Assembly (NCBI RefSeq): GCF_030406405.1
Contig: NZ_JAUEPL010000019.1
Location: 42,385 to 106,384 of the forward strand
Length of the DNA stretch: 64,000 nt
Source of the DNA: Streptomyces ficellus
GTDB lineage: Bacteria > Actinomycetota > Actinomycetes > Streptomycetales > Streptomycetaceae
Direction: 5' to 3'
Shown: positions 1 through 7,294 of the stretch, in pieces
Position numbering within the stretch: the first letter of the stretch is position 1
Layout of the letters: each line of letters starts with the position of its first letter
Made by a program: the position numbers and the translations under genes
Notes under the pieces: generated by a model
Databases searched by the model: none
What the model saw: only the letters and a program-made list of their open reading frames with translations
Told to the model about the DNA's origin: nothing

Positions 1-1
1 C

Positions 2-238
2 ACCATCGCCAAGCTCATCGTCCACCCACGCATGCGCCGCCACGGCCTGGGCGGCCGCCTCCTCGACGCCATCGAGCTGCACTTCGCGGCCGACCCCGCC
101 GCCAAGCGCTACCAGCTGTTCACCGGCCACCGCAGCGAGGCCAACCTGAGCCTCTACCGCAAGAAGGGGTACGAGACCGTCGCCACCCGCGAGGCCGGCC
201 CCCGCCTGACCCTCGTCACGCTGGAGAAGGCCGCGTAG
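2..238 (+). CDS. GNAT acetyltransferase, C-terminal part
   Basis: The window opens inside this gene, so only the last 78 residues are visible. They hold the C-terminal half of a GNAT N-acetyltransferase: the HPRMRRHGLGGRLL segment is motif A, whose R-x-x-G-x-G loop binds the acetyl-CoA pyrophosphate, and NLSLYRKKGYE is the usual motif B near the C-terminus. Substrate cannot be told. Its last 23 nt overlap the end of the convergent membrane-protein gene. The upstream boundary and start lie outside the window. Confidence 0.8.
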   Translation, partial: TIAKLIVHPRMRRHGLGGRLLDAIELHFAADPAAKRYQLFTGHRSEANLSLYRKKGYETVATREAGPRLTLVTLEKAA

Positions 239-632
239 GCGCCGTCCCCGCCTTCCGCAGCCACAGGATTCCGGTCACCGGCAGCAGCACCGGAATGAAG
301 AGGTACCCGTATCCGTAATCGGACCAGACCGTGGCGTCCGGGAAGGCGCCCGGATCGGCCAGCGTCCAGGTCCCCACGGTCAGCACGCCCACCAGCTCGG
401 CGGCGCAGCACACCAGCGCCGCCCTGCGGGCCCTCTCCCCGCCCCGCACCAGCGTGTACGTGATGAACACGTACACCACGGCGGCCATGGCCGAGAGTGT
501 GTACGCCAGCGGCGCCCGGCCGAACTCGGTGACGATCTGCAGCGCCGACCGCGACACCGCGCCGACCGACATCACCCCGTACAGCCACACCAGCAGCATC
601 CCCGGCCCCCGGGACAGACGGCGCCCCGTCAT
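216..632 (-). CDS. Small integral membrane protein
   Basis: A 138-residue protein of unknown function. Four hydrophobic segments are evident (about residues 10-32, 39-60, 70-92 and 108-126), the last followed by a basic tail ending TRPSPA, so it should sit in the cytoplasmic membrane with four helices. The ATG at 632 lies one base after the stop of the upstream membrane gene (634-993), so the two are probably co-transcribed and translationally coupled. Its 3' end overlaps the convergent GNAT gene. No catalytic motif is visible. Confidence 0.75.
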   Translation of the reverse strand: MTGRRLSRGPGMLLVWLYGVMSVGAVSRSALQIVTEFGRAPLAYTLSAMAAVVYVFITYTLVRGGERARRAALVCCAAELVGVLTVGTWTLADPGAFPDATVWSDYGYGYLFIPVLLPVTGILWLRKAGTAPTRPSPA

Positions 633-633
633 C

Positions 634-993
634 TCAGCGCTCCCAGATGTCGAAGAGGCGCACTTCCAGCACCGCCAGCACCACCGCGCCCGCCGCGACG
701 GTCGCCGAGCCCCACCGGGTGCGCTCCGCCAGCGACATGAACCCCGCCGCGGGCACCGCGCAGAACGCGCCGATCAGATACGCCAGGAAGATCGCCGTTC
801 CCTCGTCGGCCTTCTCGCCCCGCGCCAGCCGCACAATGCCGACGACCAGCTGCGCCAGCGCCAGCACGGTGACCACGGCCATGCCGATGAAGTGCCAGTC
901 CTTCGTCGGCTGGTCCCGGTACGCGGCGAAGCCGCACCAGGCGGCCAGGGCGAGCGCGGCCACGGAGAGTGCGACCGTCAGGGCGTGAAGCAT
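634..993 (-). CDS. Small integral membrane protein
   Basis: A 119-residue, four-helix membrane protein of unknown function, starting MLHALTVALS and ending LFDIWER. The ATG at 993 is preferred to upstream extensions because a TAGTCT hexamer (complement of 1001-1006) ends 7 nt upstream of it and no Shine-Dalgarno sequence is present, the layout of a leaderless transcript. It precedes the membrane gene at 216-632 by one base; the pair looks like a two-gene operon. The gene runs divergently from the HAD phosphatase. Confidence 0.75.
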   Translation of the reverse strand: MLHALTVALSVAALALAAWCGFAAYRDQPTKDWHFIGMAVVTVLALAQLVVGIVRLARGEKADEGTAIFLAYLIGAFCAVPAAGFMSLAERTRWGSATVAAGAVVLAVLEVRLFDIWER

Positions 994-1066
994 GCGCACG
1001 AGACTATTACGGGCCAAAAGACCCGGTGTCACCGGCCCCGGCGGGGCGAACGTAGGGTCGATGACC

Positions 1067-1726
1067 ATGAAGATCCACGCCGAAGCCCTCCTGTTCGACA
1101 ACGACGGAACGCTCGTCTCCTCCCTGGAGTCCGTCCACCGCTGCTGGTCGCGGTGGGCGGAGGAGTACGGCATCGCGGCCGAGGACTTCGCCCGTGTCGA
1201 GCTGCACGGCCGCCCCGCCGTCGAGATCATCGCCGAGCTGCTGCCCGCCGACCGGACAGCCGGGGCCCTGGCCCGTATCGAACAGCTGGAGGTCGACGAC
1301 GTACCCGGCGGCGTGGAGCTGCTGCCCGGTACCAAGGAACTGCTCGCCTCCCTCCCGGCCGGCCGCTGGGCCGTCGTCACCTCCGCGACGCGGCCGCTCG
1401 CCGAGGCCCGGCTGCGCGAGGCCGGCATCGAGGCGCCCGTCGTCATCGCGGCCGACGACATCACGCGCGGCAAGCCCGACCCCGAGCCCTATCTGCTCGC
1501 CGCCGCGAAGCTGGGCGTGGACCCGGCGGCGTGCGTGGTCTTCGAGGACGCGCCGGCCGGGCTGGCCGCGGGCCGGGCCGCCGGCATGGCCACCGTGGCC
1601 TTGACCACAACGCACGACCCCTCCGAGCTCGTCGCCGACGTGGTCGTACCCGACCTGTCGGCGGTATCCGCGCAGGCCACGGACGGGGGAGTGACGGTCG
1701 TCGCCGTGGGCGGCCCGTCCGCATGA
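1067..1726 (+). CDS. HAD-family phosphatase
   Basis: A haloacid-dehalogenase-superfamily hydrolase of about 219 residues, probably a small-molecule (sugar or nucleotide) phosphatase. Motif I is FDNDGTL with the nucleophile and acid aspartates, motif II is the VVTSAT serine/threonine region, motif III the lysine of TRGKPDPEPY, and motif IV VFEDAPAG. The helical cap lies between motif I and about residue 85. I prefer ATG 1067 over ATG 1061, because a TAGGGT box at 1053-1058 would place the transcript start after 1061 and make the mRNA leaderless. A strong hairpin follows the stop. Confidence 0.85.
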   Translation: MKIHAEALLFDNDGTLVSSLESVHRCWSRWAEEYGIAAEDFARVELHGRPAVEIIAELLPADRTAGALARIEQLEVDDVPGGVELLPGTKELLASLPAGRWAVVTSATRPLAEARLREAGIEAPVVIAADDITRGKPDPEPYLLAAAKLGVDPAACVVFEDAPAGLAAGRAAGMATVALTTTHDPSELVADVVVPDLSAVSAQATDGGVTVVAVGGPSA

Positions 1727-1732
1727 GGGACA

Positions 1733-1759
1733 GCGGCTGTCCGCTATTCGGACAGCCGC
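1733..1759 (+). terminator. Hairpin terminator after HAD gene
   Basis: A perfect 11-bp stem (GCGGCTGTCCG at 1733-1743 with CGGACAGCCGC at 1749-1759) around a 5-nt ctatt loop begins 7 nt after the phosphatase stop. There is no T-run, as usual in Streptomyces. It separates that gene from the metNIQ leader region. Confidence 0.75.
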
Positions 1760-1795
1760 CCAGGGGCCGAAAGCACCTCTGGTTTACTGGCACGC

Positions 1796-1882
1796 ATGAC
1801 CACGACGAGCAGCCGCACCCGTGCGACCGAGGCGATGACGACGCCCGGTGCTCGTTGTATGTGTCGAATGTGCGCCTTCTGA
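1796..1882 (+). CDS. Candidate Cys/Met leader peptide of metNIQ
   Basis: A 28-codon ORF (ATG 1796, TGA 1880) starts about 290 nt before metN and ends in RCMCRMCAF. The last nine codons contain three Cys and two Met codons, a clustering very unlike a random GC-rich frame and fitting the sulphur amino-acid imported by the downstream genes. There is no Shine-Dalgarno sequence, but a TTTACT hexamer ends 7 nt upstream, as in leaderless genes. A GC-rich hairpin follows the stop codon. Leaderless Cys-rich upstream ORFs that control sulphur genes are known in mycobacteria; assigning this one that role is inference. Confidence 0.5.
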   Translation: MTTTSSRTRATEAMTTPGARCMCRMCAF

Positions 1883-1896
1883 GGGCCCCTGACTGA

Positions 1897-1918
1897 GCCT
1901 CGCGCCCCGAAGCGAGGC
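1897..1918 (+). promoter_or_regulatory. Hairpin after the leader ORF
   Basis: GCCTCGC (1897-1903) pairs perfectly with GCGAGGC (1912-1918) around an 8-nt loop, starting 14 nt after the leader-peptide stop. It could be an attenuator or a structure released by ribosome stalling on the Cys/Met codons. The remaining 170 nt to metN hold no further feature I can support. Confidence 0.4.
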
Positions 1919-2088
1919 CCGACAGCCGAGCCGTCGCCCCGTCCGTACGAAACCGCCGGACCGCGACGCCCGCCCCGCGCACGCGCCTCCCCGGCCACCC
2001 GCCGAACCAGCCGTGCCGCGCGTCGGAACGACGAATGCCCCGTGCCCGGCGGACACCGCGCCGTGCACTCGACAGTGACGGAAACCCT

Positions 2089-3231
2089 GTGATCACCACT
2101 ACGGGCCTGACCAAGGTCTACGAGTCGCGAGGCCGCCAGGTCACCGCTCTGGACGGCGTCGACCTCCATGTCCGCGAAGGCGAGGTCTTCGGCGTCATCG
2201 GACAGAGCGGCGCCGGCAAGTCCTCGCTCATCCGCTGCGTCAACCTCCTCGAACGCCCCACCTCCGGCACCGTGACGGTCGACGGCACCGACCTCACCGC
2301 ACTCGCCGGGCGCGGCCGCCGCGCCAACAAGGACCTGCGCCGGGCACGCAGCCGCATCGGCATGGTCTTCCAGCACTTCAACCTGCTGTCCTCACGCACC
2401 GTCAAGGACAACGTCGAACTCCCCCTGGAGATCCTCGGCGTCTCCGGCGCCGACCGCTCCCGCCGCGCCCTGGAGCTCCTCGACCTCGTCGGCCTCGCCG
2501 ACAAGGCCAGGGCCTACCCCGGCCAGCTCTCCGGCGGCCAGAAGCAGCGCGTCGGCATCGCCCGCGCCCTCGCCGGCAACCCCAAGGTGCTGCTCTCCGA
2601 CGAGGCGACCAGCGCGCTGGACCCGGAGACCACCCGCTCCATCCTCCAGCTGCTGCGCGACCTCAACCGGCAGCTCGGCCTGACCGTCCTGCTCATCACG
2701 CACGAGATGGACGTCGTCAAGCAGATCTGCGACTCGGCCGCCCTGATGAAGAAGGGGCGCGTCGTCGAGTCGGGCACGGTCGCCGAACTGCTCGCCACCC
2801 CCGGCTCCGAACTCGCCCACGAGCTGTTCCCGGTGACCGGCGACGCGTCCGGCCCCGGCAGCACGGTCCTGGACGTCACCTTCCACGGCGAGGCCGCGAC
2901 CCAGCCGGTGATCTCGCAGCTCTCCCGTACGTACAACATCGACATCTCGATCCTCGGCGCCGCGATGGACACCGTCGGCGGCCGGCAAATCGGCCGTATG
3001 CGGATCGAACTCCCCGGCCCTTACGAGGAGAACGTCGTCCCCATCGGCTTCCTGCGCGAGCAGGGTCTCCAGGCCGAGCTGGTCGCCCCGGACGCCGATG
3101 CAGACGCCGGCGCAGGCGCAGGCGCAGACGCAGACGCAGACGCAGAGGCCGACGCCGACGCCGACGTGCAGGAGAAGGCCGCCGTACCTGCCCAGAACGC
3201 CCCGAAGCTGGTCAAGGAGATCGCCAAGTGA
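2089..3231 (+). CDS. metN: Methionine ABC transporter ATPase MetN
   Basis: ATP-binding subunit of the methionine importer, 380 residues. Visible motifs are Walker A GQSGAGKSS, the ABC signature LSGGQKQRVGIARAL, Walker B VLLSDEATSALD and the H-loop LLITHEMD. A NIL regulatory domain, which binds methionine in this family, follows at about residues 265-335. GTG 2089 (VITTTGLTKVY) gives the usual N-terminus; an upstream ATG at 2035 would add an unconserved tail. The NIL domain is followed by a strange Asp/Ala/Gly repeat. The stop overlaps the metI start (GTGA), so N and I are translationally coupled. Confidence 0.93.
   Translation: MITTTGLTKVYESRGRQVTALDGVDLHVREGEVFGVIGQSGAGKSSLIRCVNLLERPTSGTVTVDGTDLTALAGRGRRANKDLRRARSRIGMVFQHFNLLSSRTVKDNVELPLEILGVSGADRSRRALELLDLVGLADKARAYPGQLSGGQKQRVGIARALAGNPKVLLSDEATSALDPETTRSILQLLRDLNRQLGLTVLLITHEMDVVKQICDSAALMKKGRVVESGTVAELLATPGSELAHELFPVTGDASGPGSTVLDVTFHGEAATQPVISQLSRTYNIDISILGAAMDTVGGRQIGRMRIELPGPYEENVVPIGFLREQGLQAELVAPDADADAGAGAGADADADAEADADADVQEKAAVPAQNAPKLVKEIAK
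3091..3165 (+). repeat. GACGCN/GGCGCA hexamer-like repeat in metN
   Basis: About 75 nt made of GAC/GGC plus GCN codons encode alternating Asp-Ala and Gly-Ala dipeptides near the C-terminus of MetN. The near-identical GCAGAC and GCAGGC units look like slippage expansion in a flexible linker and are expected to vary between strains. Confidence 0.8.
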
Positions 3232-3899
3232 GCTGGTCGGAGATGCAGCCCCTGCTCACCCAGGGAACCATCGACACCCTGTACATGGTGCTGTGGGCCA
3301 CCGTCGTCTCGGTCATCGGCGGACTGCCGATCGGCGTCCTGCTGGTCCTCACCGACAAGGGGGGACTGCTGCAGAACACCGTCGTCAACAAGGTGGTCGG
3401 CGCGATCGTGAACATCGGCCGCTCGCTGCCGTTCATCATCCTGCTGGTCGCCCTGATCCCCTTCACCACTCTCGTGGTGGGCACCTTCATCGGCCCGACC
3501 GCGATGATCGTGCCCCTCGCCATCGGCGCCATCCCGTTCTTCGCCCGCCTCGTGGAGACCGCGATCCGCGAGGTCGACCACGGCCTGGTGGAAGCCGTCC
3601 AGTCGATGGGCGGCTCGATCCCGACGATCATCCGCAAGGTGCTCCTCCCGCAGGCCCTGCCGTCGCTCGTCTCCGCCGTCACCACCACCGTGATCGTGCT
3701 CATCGGCTACTCGGCGCTGGCCGGCGCGGTCGGCGGCGAGGGCCTCGGCGCCAAGGTCATCACCTACGGATACCAGCGCTTCGACACCCAGTTCATGCTG
3801 GTCACCGTGGTGGTCCTCATCGTGATCGTCACCGTCGTCCAGCTCGTCGGCGACGGCATCGTGCGGCTCCTCGCCCGCCGTGGCCGCACCGCTTCCTGA
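3228..3899 (+). CDS. metI: Methionine ABC transporter permease MetI
   Basis: Integral membrane permease of the methionine importer, 223 residues, the usual length. It has five hydrophobic segments and the permease EAA loop (GLVEAVQSMGGS followed by PTIIRKVLLPQALP) that docks on MetN. The GTG start at 3228 overlaps the metN stop in a GTGA junction, and metQ follows after 67 nt, so the order N-I-Q matches the standard operon. Confidence 0.93.
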   Translation: MSWSEMQPLLTQGTIDTLYMVLWATVVSVIGGLPIGVLLVLTDKGGLLQNTVVNKVVGAIVNIGRSLPFIILLVALIPFTTLVVGTFIGPTAMIVPLAIGAIPFFARLVETAIREVDHGLVEAVQSMGGSIPTIIRKVLLPQALPSLVSAVTTTVIVLIGYSALAGAVGGEGLGAKVITYGYQRFDTQFMLVTVVVLIVIVTVVQLVGDGIVRLLARRGRTAS

Positions 3900-3966
3900 C
3901 CTCACCCCAAGCAGCCCGCACTCCTTGTCCGGGCGTTGTCCGCACCACCAGAAAGAGGCACTTTTC

Positions 3967-4854
3967 GTGCGTAAGAACATCAAGCCCATCAGGTCCGTCA
4001 AGCACACCAAGCTCACCACGGCCTTCGCCGGCATCACCGTCCTCACCCTCGGCCTGACCGCCTGCGGCACGGCCTCCGACCCGTCGTCCAAGGCCGAAGG
4101 CGGCAAGGCCGACGCGTCCAAGCCCCTCGTCGTCGCGGCCTCCCCGACCCCGCACGCCGACATCCTCACCTTCGTCAAGGACAACCTGGCGAAGAAGGCC
4201 GGCCTCACGCTGGAGGTGAAGGAGTTCACGGACTACGTCCTGCCCAACACCGCCACCCAGCAGGGCCAGGTCGACGCCAACTACTTCCAGCACAAGCCGT
4301 ACCTGGACGACTTCAACAAGAAGAACGGCACCACCATCGTCCCGGTCGTCAACGTCCACCTGGAGCCCCTGGGCCTCTACTCCAAGAAGCTCAAGGACCT
4401 CAAGGACCTGAAGGCCGGCCAGACCGTCGCCGTCCCCAACGACACCACCAACGGCGGCCGCGCCCTCAAGCTGCTCGCCGACAACGGCGTCATCACCCTC
4501 AAGGACGGCGTCGGCTCCGGCGCCAAGCTCTCCGACATCACGGACAAGAAGGGCCTGGAGTTCAAGGAGCTGGAGGCCGCCACCGTGCCCCGCGCCCTGA
4601 ACGACGTCGACGCCGCCGTCATCAACGGCAACTACGCCATCGAGGCCGAGCTCAGCCCTGCCAAGGACGCCCTGGCGCTGGAGAAGGCCGAGGGCAACCC
4701 GTACGCCAACTTCCTCGCCGTCAAGAAGGGCAACGAGAAGGACGCCCGCGTGCGGAAGCTCGCCACGCTCCTCAACTCGCCCGAGGTGAAGAAGTACATC
4801 GAGGACACCTACAAGGACGGCTCGATCATCCCGGCCTTCGGCGCGGTGAAGTAA
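3967..4854 (+). CDS. metQ: Methionine-binding lipoprotein MetQ
   Basis: Substrate-binding lipoprotein of the NlpA/MetQ family, 295 residues. The start GTG 3967 is preceded by a good ribosome site (GAAAGAGG, 3950s). A basic N-region and hydrophobic stretch lead to the lipobox LTAC with the lipidated Cys at residue 33. The mature part carries the family features: the segment PTPHADIL, then EFTDYVLPN, DANYFQHKPYL and the late NGNYAIEA. It delivers methionine to MetI at the outer membrane face. A 14-bp hairpin closes the operon. Confidence 0.93.
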   Translation: MRKNIKPIRSVKHTKLTTAFAGITVLTLGLTACGTASDPSSKAEGGKADASKPLVVAASPTPHADILTFVKDNLAKKAGLTLEVKEFTDYVLPNTATQQGQVDANYFQHKPYLDDFNKKNGTTIVPVVNVHLEPLGLYSKKLKDLKDLKAGQTVAVPNDTTNGGRALKLLADNGVITLKDGVGSGAKLSDITDKKGLEFKELEAATVPRALNDVDAAVINGNYAIEAELSPAKDALALEKAEGNPYANFLAVKKGNEKDARVRKLATLLNSPEVKKYIEDTYKDGSIIPAFGAVK

Positions 4855-4873
4855 CCCCGCCCGTCCCGGCCCC

Positions 4874-4907
4874 AGGCCCCGCGCACCCCGTCCGGTGCGC
4901 GGGGCCT
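4874..4907 (+). terminator. Terminator of metNIQ
   Basis: A perfect 14-bp stem (AGGCCCCGCGCACC at 4874-4887 against 4894-4907) with a 6-nt loop lies 19 nt after the metQ stop. It is one of the strongest hairpins in the window and should end the metNIQ transcript. Confidence 0.85.
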
Positions 4908-5015
4908 GTGCCGTATCGACGCATCCGTACCGACCCGCCCATGCGCACCACCGGCTGCATGCTGCATGCTGTGCGTCCACGGCCTTTACGGACGGTCCCC
5001 GGCATGGAGCTGCGC

Positions 5016-5651
5016 ATGACTACCACCTTTCCGGACATCTCCATCAGCACGGAACGGTTGGTGCTGCGCCCCTACGAGGAGTCCGACATCCTCGCGCACA
5101 CCGAGATGATGAACGACGAGATGGTCGTCGCCTGGACCTCCGTACCCCACCCGTACACCACCGCCGACTCCGAGGAGTGGGTCCGCAGGATCGCTCCTGC
5201 TCGACGCGGCGAGGGTCGCGGAGTCGTCCTCGCCGTCACCGAATTCCTCACCCAGCGGCTCGTCGGCACCATCGACCTGCGCAACACCGACTGGCGCACC
5301 CGCGCCACCGAAGTCGCCTACGTCACCGCCCCCTGGGCCCGCGGCGAGGGATACGCCACCGAATCCGTCCTCGCCGTCGCCCAATGGCTCTTCCGCGACC
5401 AGCACTTCGAGCGACTGGAGCTGCGCACCCCCGCCGACAACACCGCCTCCCAGCAGGTCGCCCAGAAGATCGGCTGCATCAGCGAGGGTGTGCTGCGCAA
5501 CGCCTGGATAGCGAGGACCCAGACCGAGGACGGCGGCTGGACCGACATCAGGACCGACCTGATCGTGTGGAGCCTGCTCCCCGAGGACCTCGAAGGCGCC
5601 GCCGACCAGGTCGCCGACACCGGATACTCCTCCTTCACCGACTGGAACTGA
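5016..5651 (+). CDS. GNAT acetyltransferase, RimJ/RimL-like
   Basis: A 211-residue GNAT-family N-acetyltransferase of the RimJ/RimL type, to which ribosomal-protein and small-molecule acetylases belong. The N-terminus has the diagnostic ISTERLVLRPYEESD; the acetyl-CoA loop is APWARGEGYATE, and NTASQQVAQKIGC is the RimL-like motif B. ATG 5016 has GGAG 6 nt upstream; ATG 5004 is the alternative. The gene stands alone between the met operon terminator and cbiET. The substrate is not predictable. Confidence 0.82.
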   Translation: MTTTFPDISISTERLVLRPYEESDILAHTEMMNDEMVVAWTSVPHPYTTADSEEWVRRIAPARRGEGRGVVLAVTEFLTQRLVGTIDLRNTDWRTRATEVAYVTAPWARGEGYATESVLAVAQWLFRDQHFERLELRTPADNTASQQVAQKIGCISEGVLRNAWIARTQTEDGGWTDIRTDLIVWSLLPEDLEGAADQVADTGYSSFTDWN

Positions 5652-5662
5652 CACCCGGTTCT

Positions 5663-5694
5663 CCCAGGTGCCGGGTTTCCCCAGGTGCCGGGTT
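5663..5694 (+). repeat. Tandem 15-bp repeat, 17-bp period
   Basis: The 15-mer cccaggtgccgggtt occurs at 5663-5677 and again at 5680-5694, immediately after the GNAT stop. With the preceding ACCCGG it can fold into short alternative hairpins and may act as a weak terminator before the cobalamin genes. Confidence 0.6.
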
Positions 5695-5764
5695 CCCCGG
5701 GTGCCCGAGGTACCCTCACCACGCGCCCCACGACCCGCACCAACACCCCAGGAGACAGACGAAG

Positions 5765-6985
5765 ATGGCCGACCGGGTCACGGTGATCGGCTGGGACGGC
5801 TCGCCCCTCACCACGGCCGCCGGTTCCGCCCTCTCGGCCGCCACCCTCGTGGCCGGAGCCGCCCACCACCTGGCGCTCCCCGAAGTCCCGCCGACCGCCG
5901 AACGCATCCGCCTCGGCAGCGTCGACCTCGCCGCCCGCCGCATCGCGGGCCACCGCGGCACCGCCGTCGTCCTCGCCGACGGCGACCCCGGCTTCTTCGG
6001 CGTCGTACGCACCCTGCGCGCACCCCAGTACGGCCTGGAGGTCGAAGTGGTGCCCGCTGTCTCCTCCGTCGCCGCCGCCTTCGCCCGCGCCGGCATGCCC
6101 TGGGACGACGCCGAGATCGTCGTCGCCCACAGCCGTACGCTGCGCCGCGCCGTCAACGTCTGCCGGGCCCACCCGAAGGTCGCCGTCCTCACCTCCCCGG
6201 GCGCCGGCCCCGCCGAGCTCGCCCTGCTCCTCGACGGCGTCCACCGCACCTTCGTCATCTGCGAGGAACTGGGCACCGCGCGCGAACAGGTCACCGTCCT
6301 CACCTCCGACAAGGCCGCCGACCACGCCTGGCGCGACCCCAACGTCGTCATCGTCATCGGCGGCGCCCCCGCCGGGGCCGCACCGGCCGCACCCGGCGGC
6401 GGATGGCTGATGGGCCGGGACCCCGGGCCGGTACGCGGCTGGGGGCTGCCCCCGCACGCGTACGGCGGCGAGCTCGGCACCGGCGAGGCGGCCGGTCTGC
6501 GCGCCGCGCAGCTCGCCCGCCTCGGCCCGCGCACCGGCGACCTGGTCTGGGACATCGGCTGCGGCGCCGGAGCGCTGGCCGTGGAGGCCGCCCGGTTCGG
6601 CGCGGCCGTCATCGCGGTCGACGAGGACCCGGGCGCCTGCGCCCGCACCGAGGCCGCCGCTCGCCACTTCGGCGTACAGCTCGAGACCGTGGCCGGCCGC
6701 GCGCCGCACGTGCTGGAGCGGCTGCCGGAGCCCGATGTCGTACGGATCGGGGGCGGGGGAGCGGCCGTCGTCACCGCCTGCGCGGACCGCCGCCCCGAAC
6801 GGATCGTCACCCACGCCACCACCCGCGACGAGGCCGAGGCCATCGGCGCGGCGCTCGCGGACGGGGGTTACGCGGTCGAGTGCGTCCTGCTCCAGTCCGT
6901 CGAACTGGACGCCGGTGCCTGGTCGGAACGCGACCGCTCGGTCGTCTTCCTGCTGTCCGGGCACAGGCCCGCCCCCTCCCCGTGA
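5765..6985 (+). CDS. cobL: Precorrin-6Y methyltransferase, CbiE-CbiT fusion (CobL)
   Basis: Bifunctional corrin-ring methylase/decarboxylase, 406 residues. The N-terminal half (about 1-200) is a CbiE-type tetrapyrrole methylase (VTVIGWDGSP, then VVLADGDPGFFGV and VPAVSSVAAAFARAG). The C-terminal half (about 225-400) is CbiT with the SAM-binding motif VWDIGCGAGALAVEAA and acidic loop VDEDPGAC. Together they methylate C5 and C15 and decarboxylate the acetate side chain in cobalamin synthesis. The start has an AGGAG site. It heads a run of three corrinoid genes separated by 300-400 nt spacers. Confidence 0.9.
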   Translation: MADRVTVIGWDGSPLTTAAGSALSAATLVAGAAHHLALPEVPPTAERIRLGSVDLAARRIAGHRGTAVVLADGDPGFFGVVRTLRAPQYGLEVEVVPAVSSVAAAFARAGMPWDDAEIVVAHSRTLRRAVNVCRAHPKVAVLTSPGAGPAELALLLDGVHRTFVICEELGTAREQVTVLTSDKAADHAWRDPNVVIVIGGAPAGAAPAAPGGGWLMGRDPGPVRGWGLPPHAYGGELGTGEAAGLRAAQLARLGPRTGDLVWDIGCGAGALAVEAARFGAAVIAVDEDPGACARTEAAARHFGVQLETVAGRAPHVLERLPEPDVVRIGGGGAAVVTACADRRPERIVTHATTRDEAEAIGAALADGGYAVECVLLQSVELDAGAWSERDRSVVFLLSGHRPAPSP

Positions 6986-7290
6986 CCATGCCACTACGGG
7001 ACGGCAGGTAGGCTGGCCGATCGTTGTACCGCAGCCGGGTGTTCGGTGGTTCGTTCGCCAATGTCCCGAAAAAGTGACCCTTTTGGGGTGCGGAATGTGG
7101 TACAGCGCTACCGGGGGACGCGCGACGTGGCGCAGTCCACAGCCGAGGGTGGCGGATCTCGCTACCACGGCGGCCGAAGGCCGCGACAATACGTGATGTC
7201 CGCGTGCCGTTCGTGCCGCGCGGCGCGCACGCTCGTTGTTGTTGGCGGGCGATGGTCTGAAGGAGCACAACCGATGGGCGAGGGGTACGC
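6986..7290 (+). other. Intergenic region before bluB-cobT
   Basis: This 305-nt stretch has no long gene and no recognisable cobalamin riboswitch (I looked for the B12-box core and found none on either strand). It contains an imperfect inverted repeat (CCCGAAAA at about 7065 with TTTTGGGG at about 7081), and near its end a six-codon ORF coupled to the next gene. Confidence 0.5.
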
Positions 7291-7294
7291 ATGA
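7274..7294 (+). CDS. Six-codon upstream ORF coupled to bluB-cobT
   Basis: ATG 7274 has the best ribosome site of the region (GAAGGAG ending 8 nt upstream) but encodes only MGEGYA. Its TGA (7292-7294) overlaps the ATG of the large gene at 7291 in an ATGA junction. The mini-ORF may serve to load ribosomes on the main start by termination-reinitiation, or may itself be regulatory. This is read directly from the sequence; function is inference. Confidence 0.4.
   Translation: MGEGYA

Noticed and set aside
5652..7290. Cobalamin riboswitch before the corrinoid genes
   Set aside because: No B12-box-like core or fitting long structure was seen on either strand in the two spacers.
7196..7294. A 32-codon ORF MSACRSCRAAR... 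as a Cys leader peptide
   Set aside because: Only two Cys codons, no ribosome site or close -10 box, and no link between cysteine and the downstream gene.
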